NCBI GenBank assembly: GCA_016844745.1
Contig: JAERMQ010000008.1
Location: forward strand, 1-64,000
Origin: Ignavibacteria bacterium
GTDB lineage: Bacteria > Bacteroidota > Ignavibacteria > Kapaibacteriales > UBA2268
Direction of reading: 5' to 3'
Length of the DNA stretch: 64,000 nucleotides
Within the stretch, counting starts at the first letter, position 1. Every line of letters begins with the position of its first letter. Made by a program: the position numbers and the translations under genes. A model generated the notes under the pieces. The model was not told the origin of the DNA. It searched no databases and saw only the letters and a list, made by a program, of their open reading frames with translations. Of the stretch, positions 56,123 through 64,000 are shown one piece after another.

Positions 56123-57100
56123 TTCTACCATTCGATTCCTAAACGCTTTGCTTATATCAGCTATATATGTGGTAGTCTCCAACTTCAACTCAGCTAAAAT
56201 GAGTTTGAGCAGGCTATCGGGAATAGCAAAGCTTTTCAGGAATTTCTTTATAGTTATTTTCTTGTCTTTCAATGCAGTTTCGTTAATGGCGCTCCTGAAA
56301 TATTCCGGATTCTGATTAATTAAATTGATTTTCAAAGTATCGTTTGGCTCAATATATCTTGATAAATCCAGGATTCCGGGTCCCGACAAACCCCAATGTG
56401 TGAATCCAAGAGCGCCAATATTAGTTTTGATTTTCTTTTCATTCCTGTAAAGGGTAATTTTCCTGCTCTCAAGCGAAAGTCCGGAAATATCCGAAAATTT
56501 ATAATTCTTGATATAGACGGGAGTGAGTGCCGGTCTGGGTTTTTCGATGGTATGACCCAGATATTTCGCAAAATAAAAGCTATCGCCTGTTGAGCCTGTT
56601 GATGGGTAGGATTTCCCACCGGTTGCAATTACCAGCTTAGTACATCGATAGGAATTTTTATCAGTGATAATTGAGAATCCATTATCAACAACTTCGAGCT
56701 TTTTTACCTGTTCATTATAATTGATTGTGACTTTTTTCAAGATACATTCATTGAGTAATAAATCCAGCACATCATTGGCATCTTCCGAGGCAGGAAATAT
56801 TTTTCCTTTTTTATTGATGGTTTTTAGTCCGCGTGAATCTAAATATTCGATTAAATCAGTATTCGTAAATTCTTTGAGAGCGGGCATAAGGAATCTGCCG
56901 CCTTCACCATAATGACTGAAAAAATCCGAAATGCTTCCGCTTTGTGTTATATTGCATTTGCCGGAGCCTGACATAAGAAGCTTCCTCCCGGCAGAATCAT
57001 TTTTCTCAAGAATAAGAGTCCTTCCATCATTTATATTGACGGCAGTAAAGAGTCCCGCCGGACCCCCACCAATTATTATTATATCGAATTCTTTTATCAT
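56009..57100 (-). pseudogene. 3'-truncated BaiN/HI0933-family flavoprotein
   Basis: A 363-residue remnant of an FAD-dependent NAD(P) oxidoreductase (usual length ~390-410). The FAD-binding GGGPAGLFTAV and the family motifs GRKLLMSGSGKCNITQ and GGKSYPSTGSTGD are intact. It ends at ATKGGVSLKEV and then a foreign RCSPIIF tail; the family normally continues with the conserved GLYFAGE...GGYN block that completes the FAD site. The break at ~56030 coincides with the end of the hypothetical protein read from the other strand. Confidence 0.8.
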
Positions 57101-57120
57101 TTAACATTTATCATTGCTCC

Positions 57121-57244
57121 TACTGTCAGAAGTTACTTCTGACTGCCAGACCTTGAAGTCAGAAGGGACTTCTGACTCAAGGTTAATGCCCAAAGTTACT
57201 TCTGACTGTCAGACCAGGAAGTCAGAAGGAACTTCTGACTTTAG
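57121..57244. repeat. AGTCAGAAGG palindrome family, four tandem copies
   Basis: Four units of GTCAGAAG(T/G)(T/G/A)ACTTCTGAC-type palindromes lie in tandem, linked by short CCAGACC-containing spacers, upstream of the flavoprotein gene. Together they make nested stems. Confidence 0.85.
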
Positions 57245-57371
57245 GTCATATTAATAAAAAAAATATTTTTTGCTCAAAATTATTTTGTAAATTAGCAATA
57301 GTTTGTTGAGTATAAAAATAAGAATGGATTTGTAGTCCATTATTTTTAACGATTTTTGAAAGGGTGAAGTT

Positions 57372-57476
57372 ATGGCAAAAGATAAGGCGATAAAGAAAGA
57401 AGCCAAAAAGAAACCGGCAAAATCATTGATTGAAAAACGAAAAGATAAACAGGAAAAAAAGCAGAATAAAAAATAA
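57372..57476 (+). CDS. Small lysine-rich protein
   Basis: A 34-residue protein, over 40% Lys (MAKDKAIKKEAKKKPAKS...). AAAGGGTG lies six to thirteen bases upstream as a ribosome-binding site. Similar small basic proteins are common in Bacteroidota, but the function is unknown. It could also be a spurious frame in A-rich DNA. Confidence 0.45.
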   Translation: MAKDKAIKKEAKKKPAKSLIEKRKDKQEKKQNKK

Positions 57477-57641
57477 GAATCCTAAATATTAAGACAATTA
57501 ATATCGGAAATGGATACATCATTCATTTCTAAGAATGGTTTATTATGCGTTATACTGTTGTACATTTTGCAGCAATTGCTATAGGCAAACAAGAAATGAA
57601 CCCGACTCATTTATATTAAATAAATTATTCAAAAAAAAGTT

Positions 57642-57878
57642 ATGGATTTACAAACAAGAAAATTGAATATAATAGAGTACCTAATTGGTCTTCAAGATGA
57701 TAAGGTATTTAGCAGAATTGAATCTGCTATTTATAAAAACCAAAAACAAGATAAGATTAAACTAAAATCACTTACCCGGAAAGATATAATTGATAGAGCG
57801 AAACAATCGAATGAAGATTATACAGCAGGCAGGGTCAAAACACAAGCCCAATTAGAAAAAGAATCTGAAAATTGGTAA
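57642..57878 (+). CDS. Antitoxin of the ParE/RelE pair
   Basis: A 78-residue helical protein (LQTRKLNIIEYLIGLQDDKVF, then SLTRKDIIDRAKQSNEDYTAGRV). Small proteins of this form precede RelE/ParE toxins throughout Bacteroidota. The toxin ATG lies four bases after its stop. Confidence 0.8.
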   Translation: MDLQTRKLNIIEYLIGLQDDKVFSRIESAIYKNQKQDKIKLKSLTRKDIIDRAKQSNEDYTAGRVKTQAQLEKESENW

Positions 57879-57882
57879 ATTG

Positions 57883-58245
57883 ATGAAGATAATTTGGTCA
57901 AACTTTGCTTCGGAGACTCTACGAAATATATACAATTATCATAAGATTGTTGCTGGCTTAAATGTTGCCGGTAAGATAAAAACAAGCATTTTATCAACTG
58001 CAAAACAATTGATGAAACAACCTGATTCCGGACAGATTGAGATGTCTTTGGAGAAAATTGGCGAAGGACACAGATATTTAGTTGATGGCAACTACAAGAT
58101 AGTTTACAAAAAAGTTAAGGAAGGAATATTAATTACTGATGTATTTGATACTCGACAAGACCCAATAAAGATTAACGATTCGAAAAGGAAGCCCAACCAT
58201 AATCAGCAAGACTTGTCGGCAGGTGGGGCAGAAGTCCAGTTTTGA
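57883..58245 (+). CDS. RelE/ParE-family toxin with extended tail
   Basis: About 120 residues from the ATG at 57883 (a TTG one codon earlier is open). The ParE/RelE fold is shown by IIWSNFASETLRNIYNYHKI, GHRYLVDGNYKIVYKKVKEG and the typical end VFDTRQDPIKI. The family normally stops close after DTRQDP plus a few residues; here ~20 extra residues follow. The extra DNA may be repeat-derived. It would inhibit gyrase (ParE) or cleave mRNA (RelE); which is not clear. Confidence 0.85.
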   Translation: MKIIWSNFASETLRNIYNYHKIVAGLNVAGKIKTSILSTAKQLMKQPDSGQIEMSLEKIGEGHRYLVDGNYKIVYKKVKEGILITDVFDTRQDPIKINDSKRKPNHNQQDLSAGGAEVQF

Positions 58246-58372
58246 AAAGAATTTGCAACTTGAGACATTTTTTCTTTCCTTCGATGAATCGTGATGAAAT
58301 CCCGTTAGAATATACATATGCTATGGTAAAAGAAGCAAAACCAAGTAATAAATTAAATCAGGAAAGCAAATT

Positions 58373-59473
58373 ATGAAAGCACAACAAACAATTCTTTTTG
58401 TTATTATTTTAATTCTTTTTAATATTTCAAATTTAGAGAGCTATTCAATCAAATGTAAAATAAACGGATGTCCGGATAATACAAAATTTTATCTAATGAA
58501 GCTTTCCGGTGATGAATATCTTGATAGTGCGATTATAATAAATAATAACTTTGTAATGAACGGGAAATCGGATAAAGAACCTGAATTATTTATTATTACT
58601 ACTGAATTAATTGGTCAGCATTATAACAGTTTTTATTTGGGTAATGAGAAAATTCAAATTGAAGGGGATATAAAATACTTCCCGAAGAATTTAAAAATAT
58701 CCGGTTCAAAAACCCAGGATGAATCAGAAGAATTGAATCGTATGACTAATAGTTTGTATGAAAAAAGAATGAAATTATTATCCGAATATTCTTCACTTCC
58801 TGACAAAGATAACAATCCATTAGGCAAAGTAATTTGGGATACAATAGCGGTTATTGATAAAAAGTACACCGAAACAACTATTGATTTTATCAAAAAACAT
58901 AAAAACTCCTTTATTTCGATAATTCATTTAAATTATGAATTGAAGAATATTCCAAAAGTTCAACTTAAAGAAATATTTAATAAATTATCACCTGAATTAA
59001 AAAGCAGCAAATATGCAAAACCATTGAAAATATATTTATTTGATAAAATCTATGATAAGGGAGATAAATTTCTTGATTTCGAAGCATATAATTTACACAA
59101 TAAAAAAGTGAGATTATCCGATTTTTCAGGGGGATATATTCTTCTGGATTTTACAAGTCTATCTTGTGTTCCTTGTAAATTATCAGTTAAAGAATTAAAA
59201 AGGATTTTCACAGCATATAAAGAAAAATTGAGGATAGTTTCTTTCTCTGTCGATTCTAAAAAAAGTGATTTGTTAAAATCCTTTAAAAGGGATAGTGTTA
59301 AATGGGAAAGTCTTTGGGACGGAGGAGGTTGGAAAAGTGAAACTTGTATGAAATATAGTGTGACGAGTGTTCCCACTTTCGTTTTAATCGGACCCGACAA
59401 TACCATTGTTGATAAATGGACAGGTTACGGAGAGGGAAGAATTGAAAATAAGATTAAGAATTATATAAAGTAA
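58373..59473 (+). CDS. DUF4369/thioredoxin-fold (TlpA/ResA-like) protein
   Basis: A 366-residue exported protein (signal ~1-24). Residues ~25-115 are the DUF4369 beta-sandwich and ~232-366 a thioredoxin-like AhpC/TSA domain with C265-VPC268 in TSLSCVPCKLS, the cis-Pro loop SVTSVPTFVLI, and a helical linker between. A periplasmic disulfide reductase for cytochrome or protein maturation is the usual role. Complete; stand-alone. Confidence 0.88.
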   Translation: MKAQQTILFVIILILFNISNLESYSIKCKINGCPDNTKFYLMKLSGDEYLDSAIIINNNFVMNGKSDKEPELFIITTELIGQHYNSFYLGNEKIQIEGDIKYFPKNLKISGSKTQDESEELNRMTNSLYEKRMKLLSEYSSLPDKDNNPLGKVIWDTIAVIDKKYTETTIDFIKKHKNSFISIIHLNYELKNIPKVQLKEIFNKLSPELKSSKYAKPLKIYLFDKIYDKGDKFLDFEAYNLHNKKVRLSDFSGGYILLDFTSLSCVPCKLSVKELKRIFTAYKEKLRIVSFSVDSKKSDLLKSFKRDSVKWESLWDGGGWKSETCMKYSVTSVPTFVLIGPDNTIVDKWTGYGEGRIENKIKNYIK

Positions 59474-59497
59474 TTAAATCTTATGTTCTAATCTAAA

Positions 59498-59520
59498 GGC
59501 AGAAGTTCCTTCTGACTGCC
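59498..59520. repeat. AGTCAGAAGG palindrome family, single copy
   Basis: GGCAGAAGTTCCTTCTGACT pairs around its centre with CC beyond it. It lies in the gap 59474-59757, which also holds AATTTCTTATTAATTTTG, a TAnnTTTG-like promoter candidate (59599-59616) for the BrnT gene. Confidence 0.7.
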
Positions 59521-59757
59521 AAGACACGGAAATATAAAAGAACTTCCTGCTTTTCAAAGATTAGTATTAATTTTTTAAAAAAAGAATCTTACTTATTAGA
59601 AATTTCTTATTAATTTTGCAGTAGAATTGAAAAAAATGAATTAGAAATTTGAATAAAATTGTAATGAATTTTTTGAAAGAATAATTTTAAATAAAGGGAA
59701 ATATAAAGTTTAAATACTATTAATTAAAAGATAGATTGTTAGCGGAGTCAAAGAGTT

Positions 59758-60036
59758 ATGTCATTATTATTTAATTGGGACCCAAATAAAGCTAAATCCA
59801 ATCTTGATAATCATAATATTAGTTTTTATGAAGCAAGTTCGGTTTTTGATGACCTGTTAGGTCAAATTTTCTACGACCCTGAACATTCAAATAATGAAGA
59901 AAGGTTCATCATAATCGGTAATTCGAAATACAATAATTTGCTGTTTGTTTCTTTTACCGAGAGAAAAGATTTAATTCGAATTATAAGTGCAAGAATTGCA
60001 ACAAAAAAAGAAAGGAAAAATCATGAAGAAAAATAA
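59758..60036 (+). CDS. brnT: BrnT-family toxin
   Basis: A 92-residue RNase-type toxin with the BrnT signature FNWDPNKAKSNLDNHNISF, FDD and the C-terminal ISARIATKKERK. It overlaps the antitoxin start by 14 bases. Complete. Confidence 0.88.
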   Translation: MSLLFNWDPNKAKSNLDNHNISFYEASSVFDDLLGQIFYDPEHSNNEERFIIIGNSKYNNLLFVSFTERKDLIRIISARIATKKERKNHEEK

Positions 60037-60277
60037 TAAGAACATGGTTCTTGAAGATGATTTATTACCTGAATATGATTTGGATTATTCCAAAGCAATG
60101 CCGAATAAATACGCTGGTATGGAAAAGCACATATTGGTAGAGATTGACAGCGATGTAGCGGAAGTATTTAATGAATCCGGTCAAATAAATAATGTATTAC
60201 GTGCAATAATTAAATCAATGCCAAAGTTGCATTTCAATAAAATAAATCCAACAAGGAAAACCAAATTGAAAGTATGA
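60023..60277 (+). CDS. BrnA-like antitoxin
   Basis: An 84-residue protein from the ATG at 60023 (preceded by AAAGGAAA). LEDDLLPEYDLDYSKAMPNKYA is typical of antitoxins paired with BrnT; the C-terminal EIDSDVAEVFNESGQINNVLRAII resembles a ribbon-helix-helix DNA-binding part. Autoregulation of the operon is the usual mode. Confidence 0.85.
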   Translation: MKKNNKNMVLEDDLLPEYDLDYSKAMPNKYAGMEKHILVEIDSDVAEVFNESGQINNVLRAIIKSMPKLHFNKINPTRKTKLKV

Positions 60278-60282
60278 GGTAA

Positions 60283-60381
60283 ATGAATTTAATAATAATA
60301 GGTGAGCATTTCGAAGAGAATCAACCGGATTACAGCGGTTTTTTTGAAACCATTGTCAAAACCAGTTTAGAGATAAATTGA
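60283..60381 (+). CDS. Tiny ORF after the BrnT/BrnA pair
   Basis: A 32-residue reading frame (MNLIIIGEHFEENQPDYSGF...) six bases after the antitoxin stop, with GAGGT before the ATG. No family recognised; it may be a fragment. Confidence 0.25.
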   Translation: MNLIIIGEHFEENQPDYSGFFETIVKTSLEIN

Positions 60382-60393
60382 AATTTTTCCTAT

Positions 60394-60416
60394 AGTCAGA
60401 AGGAACATCTGACTGT
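60394..60416. repeat. AGTCAGAAGG palindrome family, single copy
   Basis: AGTCAGAAGGAACATCTGACTG, with one mismatch in the stem, 46 bases before the Mrr gene. Confidence 0.7.
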
Positions 60417-60461
60417 TAGTTAAAAAAGTCATTTAAATAGAATACTAATAGATAAAAAATA

Positions 60462-61370
60462 ATGAGTAAAAAAAGAACTGGAAAGACTGAATTTGTAAAA
60501 TGGTTTGGACCGATACTTGAGGCTTTAAGAGCTTTGGGAGGTTCGGCAAAACCGAAAGAAATTACAGGTTGGATTGGAGAAAAGTATAAAATACCTGACG
60601 AAATATTAAACGATAGATATGAGAAATCAGGCGTTTTAAAATTTCAAAATCAGTTAGCATGGGCGAGACAATATTTGGTGTGGGAAGAACTTTTGGCATC
60701 ATCCAAACATGGTGTTTGGACACTTAGTAATAAAGGGTGGGAGACAAAAGTTAATGAAACTCAAGCACACGATATTTTTTTAAAATGGGTAAAAGTATTT
60801 CAAGAATTAAGAGAAGAAAAACCATCAGAATCTGTTGATATTGAAGCAGAAAAAATAATTCAATTCCAAGAAGAAAGTGAACCTGATAGTTCAAAAAGTA
60901 ATTTAAAACCTTCATTAATTGAAGTTTTACAAAATTTATCACCAACAGGATTTGAATATTTATGTGGCAGATTATTGCGTGAGTATGACTTTGAAAACAT
61001 TGAAATAACTCAGCGTTCGCATGATGGCGGTATTGATGGATATGCTATATTAAAACTTAATCCATTTGTAAACCTGAGTGTTTTCTTTCAATGTAAAAGA
61101 TACCAGGGAACTGTTCCAACAGAGAAAGTGCAGGCATTTATTGGTGTAATGGAAACAAATAAAAGAAGCGTAGAAAAGGGATTATTTATAACTACAGGTT
61201 CATTTGCAAAAGCTGCTTTTGATATTGAAAAGAACAATATTAAGCTTGAACTAATTGACGGTGATAAATTAGTTGAAATGTTTGAAAAGGTTGAGTTAGG
61301 TGTAACACCAAAGATAATATATGAACCAAACTTGACATTTTTTGAACAATATAGAGAAAAAAAAGAATGA
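60462..61370 (+). CDS. mrr: Mrr-type restriction endonuclease
   Basis: A 302-residue type IV restriction enzyme that cuts modified DNA. Winged-helix N-terminal domain (~1-95; FVKWFGPILEALRALGGSA, HGVWTLSNKGW), acidic linker, then the Mrr catalytic PD-(D/E)XK variant: HDGGIDGYAIL (D192), FFQCKRYQG (Q210-C-K212) and TTGSFAKAAF. Complete. It is downstream of BrnT/BrnA and upstream of convergent DinD. Confidence 0.93.
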   Translation: MSKKRTGKTEFVKWFGPILEALRALGGSAKPKEITGWIGEKYKIPDEILNDRYEKSGVLKFQNQLAWARQYLVWEELLASSKHGVWTLSNKGWETKVNETQAHDIFLKWVKVFQELREEKPSESVDIEAEKIIQFQEESEPDSSKSNLKPSLIEVLQNLSPTGFEYLCGRLLREYDFENIEITQRSHDGGIDGYAILKLNPFVNLSVFFQCKRYQGTVPTEKVQAFIGVMETNKRSVEKGLFITTGSFAKAAFDIEKNNIKLELIDGDKLVEMFEKVELGVTPKIIYEPNLTFFEQYREKKE

Positions 61371-61621
61371 ATCTAAAACGACGATTTAAAATTCAGAGGT
61401 ATTTCCGTCATTTGCTTCAACCGTCAAGTTTTGTATATGGATTTTAGAAATCCCTGTTGTTATAATAATCATTAACAATTTCCCTCCCATTCAAGATTTC
61501 CTAATCATGATGTAAAATCCTAAACTACTCCAACAATTATACTTCAAAATTTATTTATTGTTTCCCCGTCAAAAGAACCTATGTGCTTGAAAAAGATGCT
61601 GATTTTAATTTAAATATTCTT

Positions 61622-62476
61622 TTAATCATTACGAGCCTTCAATTCTTTATCCTTTCTTTTTTCAAATGACTTTATACTTTCAGCCGGAGGAAGTTCTTCA
61701 GGCATAGTACCGCCAAGCTCGGCTATAGTTTGTCTTACCTTTTTCCCGACTTCAAAATGAGCATTGTTTGCAGGAACTTTGCCTTTAATTTTTTCTCTTT
61801 TAATTTTTTCTTCGGTTTGAGTTGCCCGGAATAAATTAGCAGCAAGTTCGGTACTTCCCATGTGGTCAAGTATCTGCTGGCTTTTTTTTAAGCCCTTTCT
61901 GTGATGAATATCTTTTGCACCTAATCCTCCATATAATCCTTTATAACCGTGGTCCTGAAAAATTGCATAATCCAAAGGTTCAATTACACCTGCATCCTTG
62001 GCAGCCGAAGCAAGTTGCAAGTTATGATGTTTCATTTCTTCCCTTAGAAAAAGCCTTTTCTCATTCTCAGACTTTAAGTTTTGATATTGAACGGAATCTT
62101 GAATTTCCTGTTTCCTGGTTTGAATAGCAAAATAGGTTTGTCCCAATGCAACGACTTTTTTCGAGGGGTCTGCATTCTGAACAATTAAATAGCAGGCATA
62201 ACGTGATAGTTGCAGGTCACCAATATCCCGTTTAGCGCCGGAGCCGATATCGACCATTTTCGCCATTCGGGGAAAATGGTCTAACTCATTATGACCGGAG
62301 TTTTTACAGGCTTCCTTAGCTTTTTCAATAACACTAAGAAATTTTTCCCATTTTTGATAATCGAGTATTTTACAAAAATCCCTTGCAGACCAGTATTCAT
62401 CACCATTTTTATTATTATTTTTAAATTCTTCAAAAACTGAATTTTTGAATTTTTGAATATCCGCTTCTCCCATCAA
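61622..62476 (-). CDS. dinD: DinD-like DNA damage-inducible protein
   Basis: A 284-residue protein closely matching DinD, an SOS-induced inhibitor of RecA filaments. Recognised by WSARDFCKILDYQKWEKF, SRYACYLIVQNADPSKKVVA, the FLREEMKHHN...AKDAGV helix and FQDHGYKGLYGG. No clear LexA box was found upstream. Complete. The gap 61371-61621 holds no gene. Confidence 0.9.
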   Translation of the reverse strand: MMGEADIQKFKNSVFEEFKNNNKNGDEYWSARDFCKILDYQKWEKFLSVIEKAKEACKNSGHNELDHFPRMAKMVDIGSGAKRDIGDLQLSRYACYLIVQNADPSKKVVALGQTYFAIQTRKQEIQDSVQYQNLKSENEKRLFLREEMKHHNLQLASAAKDAGVIEPLDYAIFQDHGYKGLYGGLGAKDIHHRKGLKKSQQILDHMGSTELAANLFRATQTEEKIKREKIKGKVPANNAHFEVGKKVRQTIAELGGTMPEELPPAESIKSFEKRKDKELKARND

Positions 62477-62622
62477 AATTCCTTCTAATATGGTAACATA
62501 ATATAAACGAATTTAAGAAAAGCTTATTTTTGCTTTCAAAATCTTTTCAATGCTTGCCCGTCAAGAAAAACTTGGTTGGTAAATTAGCAAGTAATTAGAA
62601 TAAAAATAAAAAGGAACCATAT

Positions 62623-63117
62623 ATGATAAACGAAAATATGCAGAACATACCAATAAAACATCTTGTATCCAAAAGAGATATAAGCATAGAAGCATTTGAA
62701 TTGGAAAACGGAAATCTAATGCTCCATGCCGTATTTTTAGACCCGTATCATCTGATTCGGCTGAATCTCCATATTGTACCGCAGACAAAAACCATAGTCG
62801 GCGCTTTTTGTGAATATGCCAATAATCCGCATCGGGAATGTCCGGTTGTAGCTTTAAAAGCAGCGCAATTAATCGGATTGAGAATTGAAAGGGGCATAAC
62901 AAAAAAGGTATCGGAACGAATCGGGGGCAGCGAAGGGTGTGTTCATTTAAGGGAATTGGTTCTGGAAACAATTAACTTTTCGGCTACGGCGCTGATAGGT
63001 TACGATGAAGGCTTTGGTTTGATGAGCCGTAGTTTTAATATTCTTGATGAAGACAAAAGATATGAACTTTCCAAGAATGTCCTTAAAAATACCTGTTATA
63101 TTTACAAGGAAAAGTAA
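62623..63117 (+). CDS. DUF2889 family protein
   Basis: A 164-residue protein. FLDPYHLIRLNLHIVPQTKTI, CPVVALKAAQLIGLRIERG and GGSEGCVHLRELVLE match DUF2889, an uncharacterised family with conserved Cys and His (GCxHLxEL). Cytoplasmic. Complete. Confidence 0.75.
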   Translation: MINENMQNIPIKHLVSKRDISIEAFELENGNLMLHAVFLDPYHLIRLNLHIVPQTKTIVGAFCEYANNPHRECPVVALKAAQLIGLRIERGITKKVSERIGGSEGCVHLRELVLETINFSATALIGYDEGFGLMSRSFNILDEDKRYELSKNVLKNTCYIYKEK

Positions 63118-63271
63118 ATGAAAAAAATAATTTTATGGACTTTTGAAACAGCCACTTTAGGTTCAAAATGAAAAAACAATAACTCATAATAATTACTTTC
63201 ATGAAAATTTAATTTTATAAACGTTTTTAATTCTTATAGATACGGAATAAATTTTCAAAGACAATACCAAA

Positions 63272-64000
63272 ATGAAAAGAACAACCATAACAATCCTGCT
63301 CGCACTCTTTTATAATTTCATATTAATTGGAATTAGCTCTGCCGCTGTTTATCCGGCATTACCCCGAATATTTATTCAAACCACTTACGACCCACCGGAA
63401 GGAGGGCAAATTTTTTCGGTAAACACAAGTGCTGAATTCAGGGCAGCGCTGACTGCCGCTAATCCGGGTGACATCATAGAACTAAAAGCCGGTGCAATAT
63501 TCACCGGAACTTTTACTTTACCAAATAAAACTTCAGGAGCCGGATGGATATATATCCGTTCGTCGGCTTATTCCAGCTTGCCGGAACCCTGCACACGGGT
63601 AAAAGCAACTGATGCTGTCTATATGCCGAAAATTGTGGCGTCAGCCGGTAGTGGCGGCACCATTAATACGGCATCAAATGCCCATCATTACAGGTTTATA
63701 GGTATAGAGTTCAAGCCCGTTGACAATAATTATCTCTATAATGTTATCTATATTGGTAATGGCGAGAAAACGGAAAGCAGTCTTCCAAACAATATTGTTT
63801 TCGACCGCTGTTATATACACGGTGATTCCGTTGCCGGAAGCCGCCGCGGTATATTAATGAACGGGAACTATATTTCTGTAATTGATTCCTATATTTCCGA
63901 TTGCAAGGAAGATGGCGCTGATAGCCAGGCACTGGCAGCATACAGCGCTACGGGACCTATGAAAATAGTTAATAATTATCTGGAAGGAGCCGGAGAAAAT
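63272..64000 (+). CDS. Secreted beta-helix protein, 5' part
   Basis: The open frame runs past the window end; 243 codons are seen from the ATG at 63272. A signal peptide (~1-25, ending SSAA) leads into a right-handed parallel beta-helix: FSVNTSAEFRAALTAANPGD, FIGIEFKP, NIVFDRCYIHGDSVAGSRRG, YISVIDSYISDCK, MKIVNNYLEGAG. The AEFRAALTAANPGDII...AG opening is typical of pectate-lyase/chondroitinase-like folds. A polysaccharide-binding or degrading role is likely; the rest of the gene is not available. Confidence 0.8.
   Translation, partial: MKRTTITILLALFYNFILIGISSAAVYPALPRIFIQTTYDPPEGGQIFSVNTSAEFRAALTAANPGDIIELKAGAIFTGTFTLPNKTSGAGWIYIRSSAYSSLPEPCTRVKATDAVYMPKIVASAGSGGTINTASNAHHYRFIGIEFKPVDNNYLYNVIYIGNGEKTESSLPNNIVFDRCYIHGDSVAGSRRGILMNGNYISVIDSYISDCKEDGADSQALAAYSATGPMKIVNNYLEGAGEN

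Noticed and set aside
61371-61621. Gene between Mrr and DinD
   Set aside because: No frame with a start, ribosome-binding site or recognisable protein was found on either strand.

Overview
The window is AT-rich DNA from a Gram-negative bacterium of the Fibrobacteres-Chlorobi-Bacteroidetes group, most likely a Bacteroidota, Ignavibacteria or Kapabacteria relative. The clues are many large secreted proteins with Por (type IX secretion) C-terminal sorting modules, families typical of this group (DUF4369 thioredoxins, DUF5618, DUF4256), TAnnTTTG-type promoter candidates and OmpA/PD40 lipoproteins. No tRNA, rRNA or CRISPR was recognised. About 50 genes are supported; several are broken. The placement is inferred from gene content, not from a marker phylogeny. 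Layout: 0-12.6 kb holds secreted or surface proteins (an FG-GAP/VCBS protein, a subtilase broken by a frameshift and a stop, a PD40 lipoprotein, a dockerin-type protein), an orphan OmpR-type regulator overlapping a MazG-like gene, and an unusual cysteine-cluster protein with five DUF349-like repeats. 12.9-24.5 kb is the housekeeping core: transaldolase, aat, an OmpA/PD40 lipoprotein, a class A penicillin-binding protein, a saccharopine-dehydrogenase-like enzyme, and lepA followed by lepB. 24.9-35 kb carries TPR proteins, a BNR propeller, an aspartic protease, a lipoprotein with a nested sorting module and a zinc metallopeptidase. 35-40.6 kb is accessory: an immunity-like protein with a repeat-derived tail, a methyltransferase-deacetylase fusion, an oxidoreductase, DUF4256 and DUF1801. 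40.8-49.6 kb is a defence and toxin island around guaA: a NotI-like restriction-modification pair, a small antitoxin-like gene, hicB with frameshifted hicA, a RhuM-Fic protein, a four-helix-bundle (23S intervening-sequence/Avd-like) gene, an MNT nucleotidyltransferase and a DUF262/DUF1524 protein. 49.8-55.2 kb encodes a membrane glycosyltransferase and a 1165-residue BNR sorting-domain protein. 55.3-62.5 kb is a second accessory stretch: a truncated hypothetical running into a truncated BaiN-like flavoprotein, a ParE/RelE pair, a DUF4369 thioredoxin, BrnT/BrnA, Mrr and DinD. The window ends with a DUF2889 protein and the start of a secreted beta-helix protein. The most interesting structure lies around guaA. 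Two extra copies of the guaA 3' end (43921-44007 and 45007-45034) and one extra copy of its first 70 bases (47519-47588) bound small one-gene segments. This looks like serial cassette insertion at guaA, with no integrase visible. A four-helix-bundle gene with AATTCGTAATT-type repeats occurs there intact, as split relics flanking hicBA, and as a 5' relic near 37.7 kb. It may be a small mobile unit. The rest of the window is littered with palindromic repeat families, some of which have entered coding sequence.
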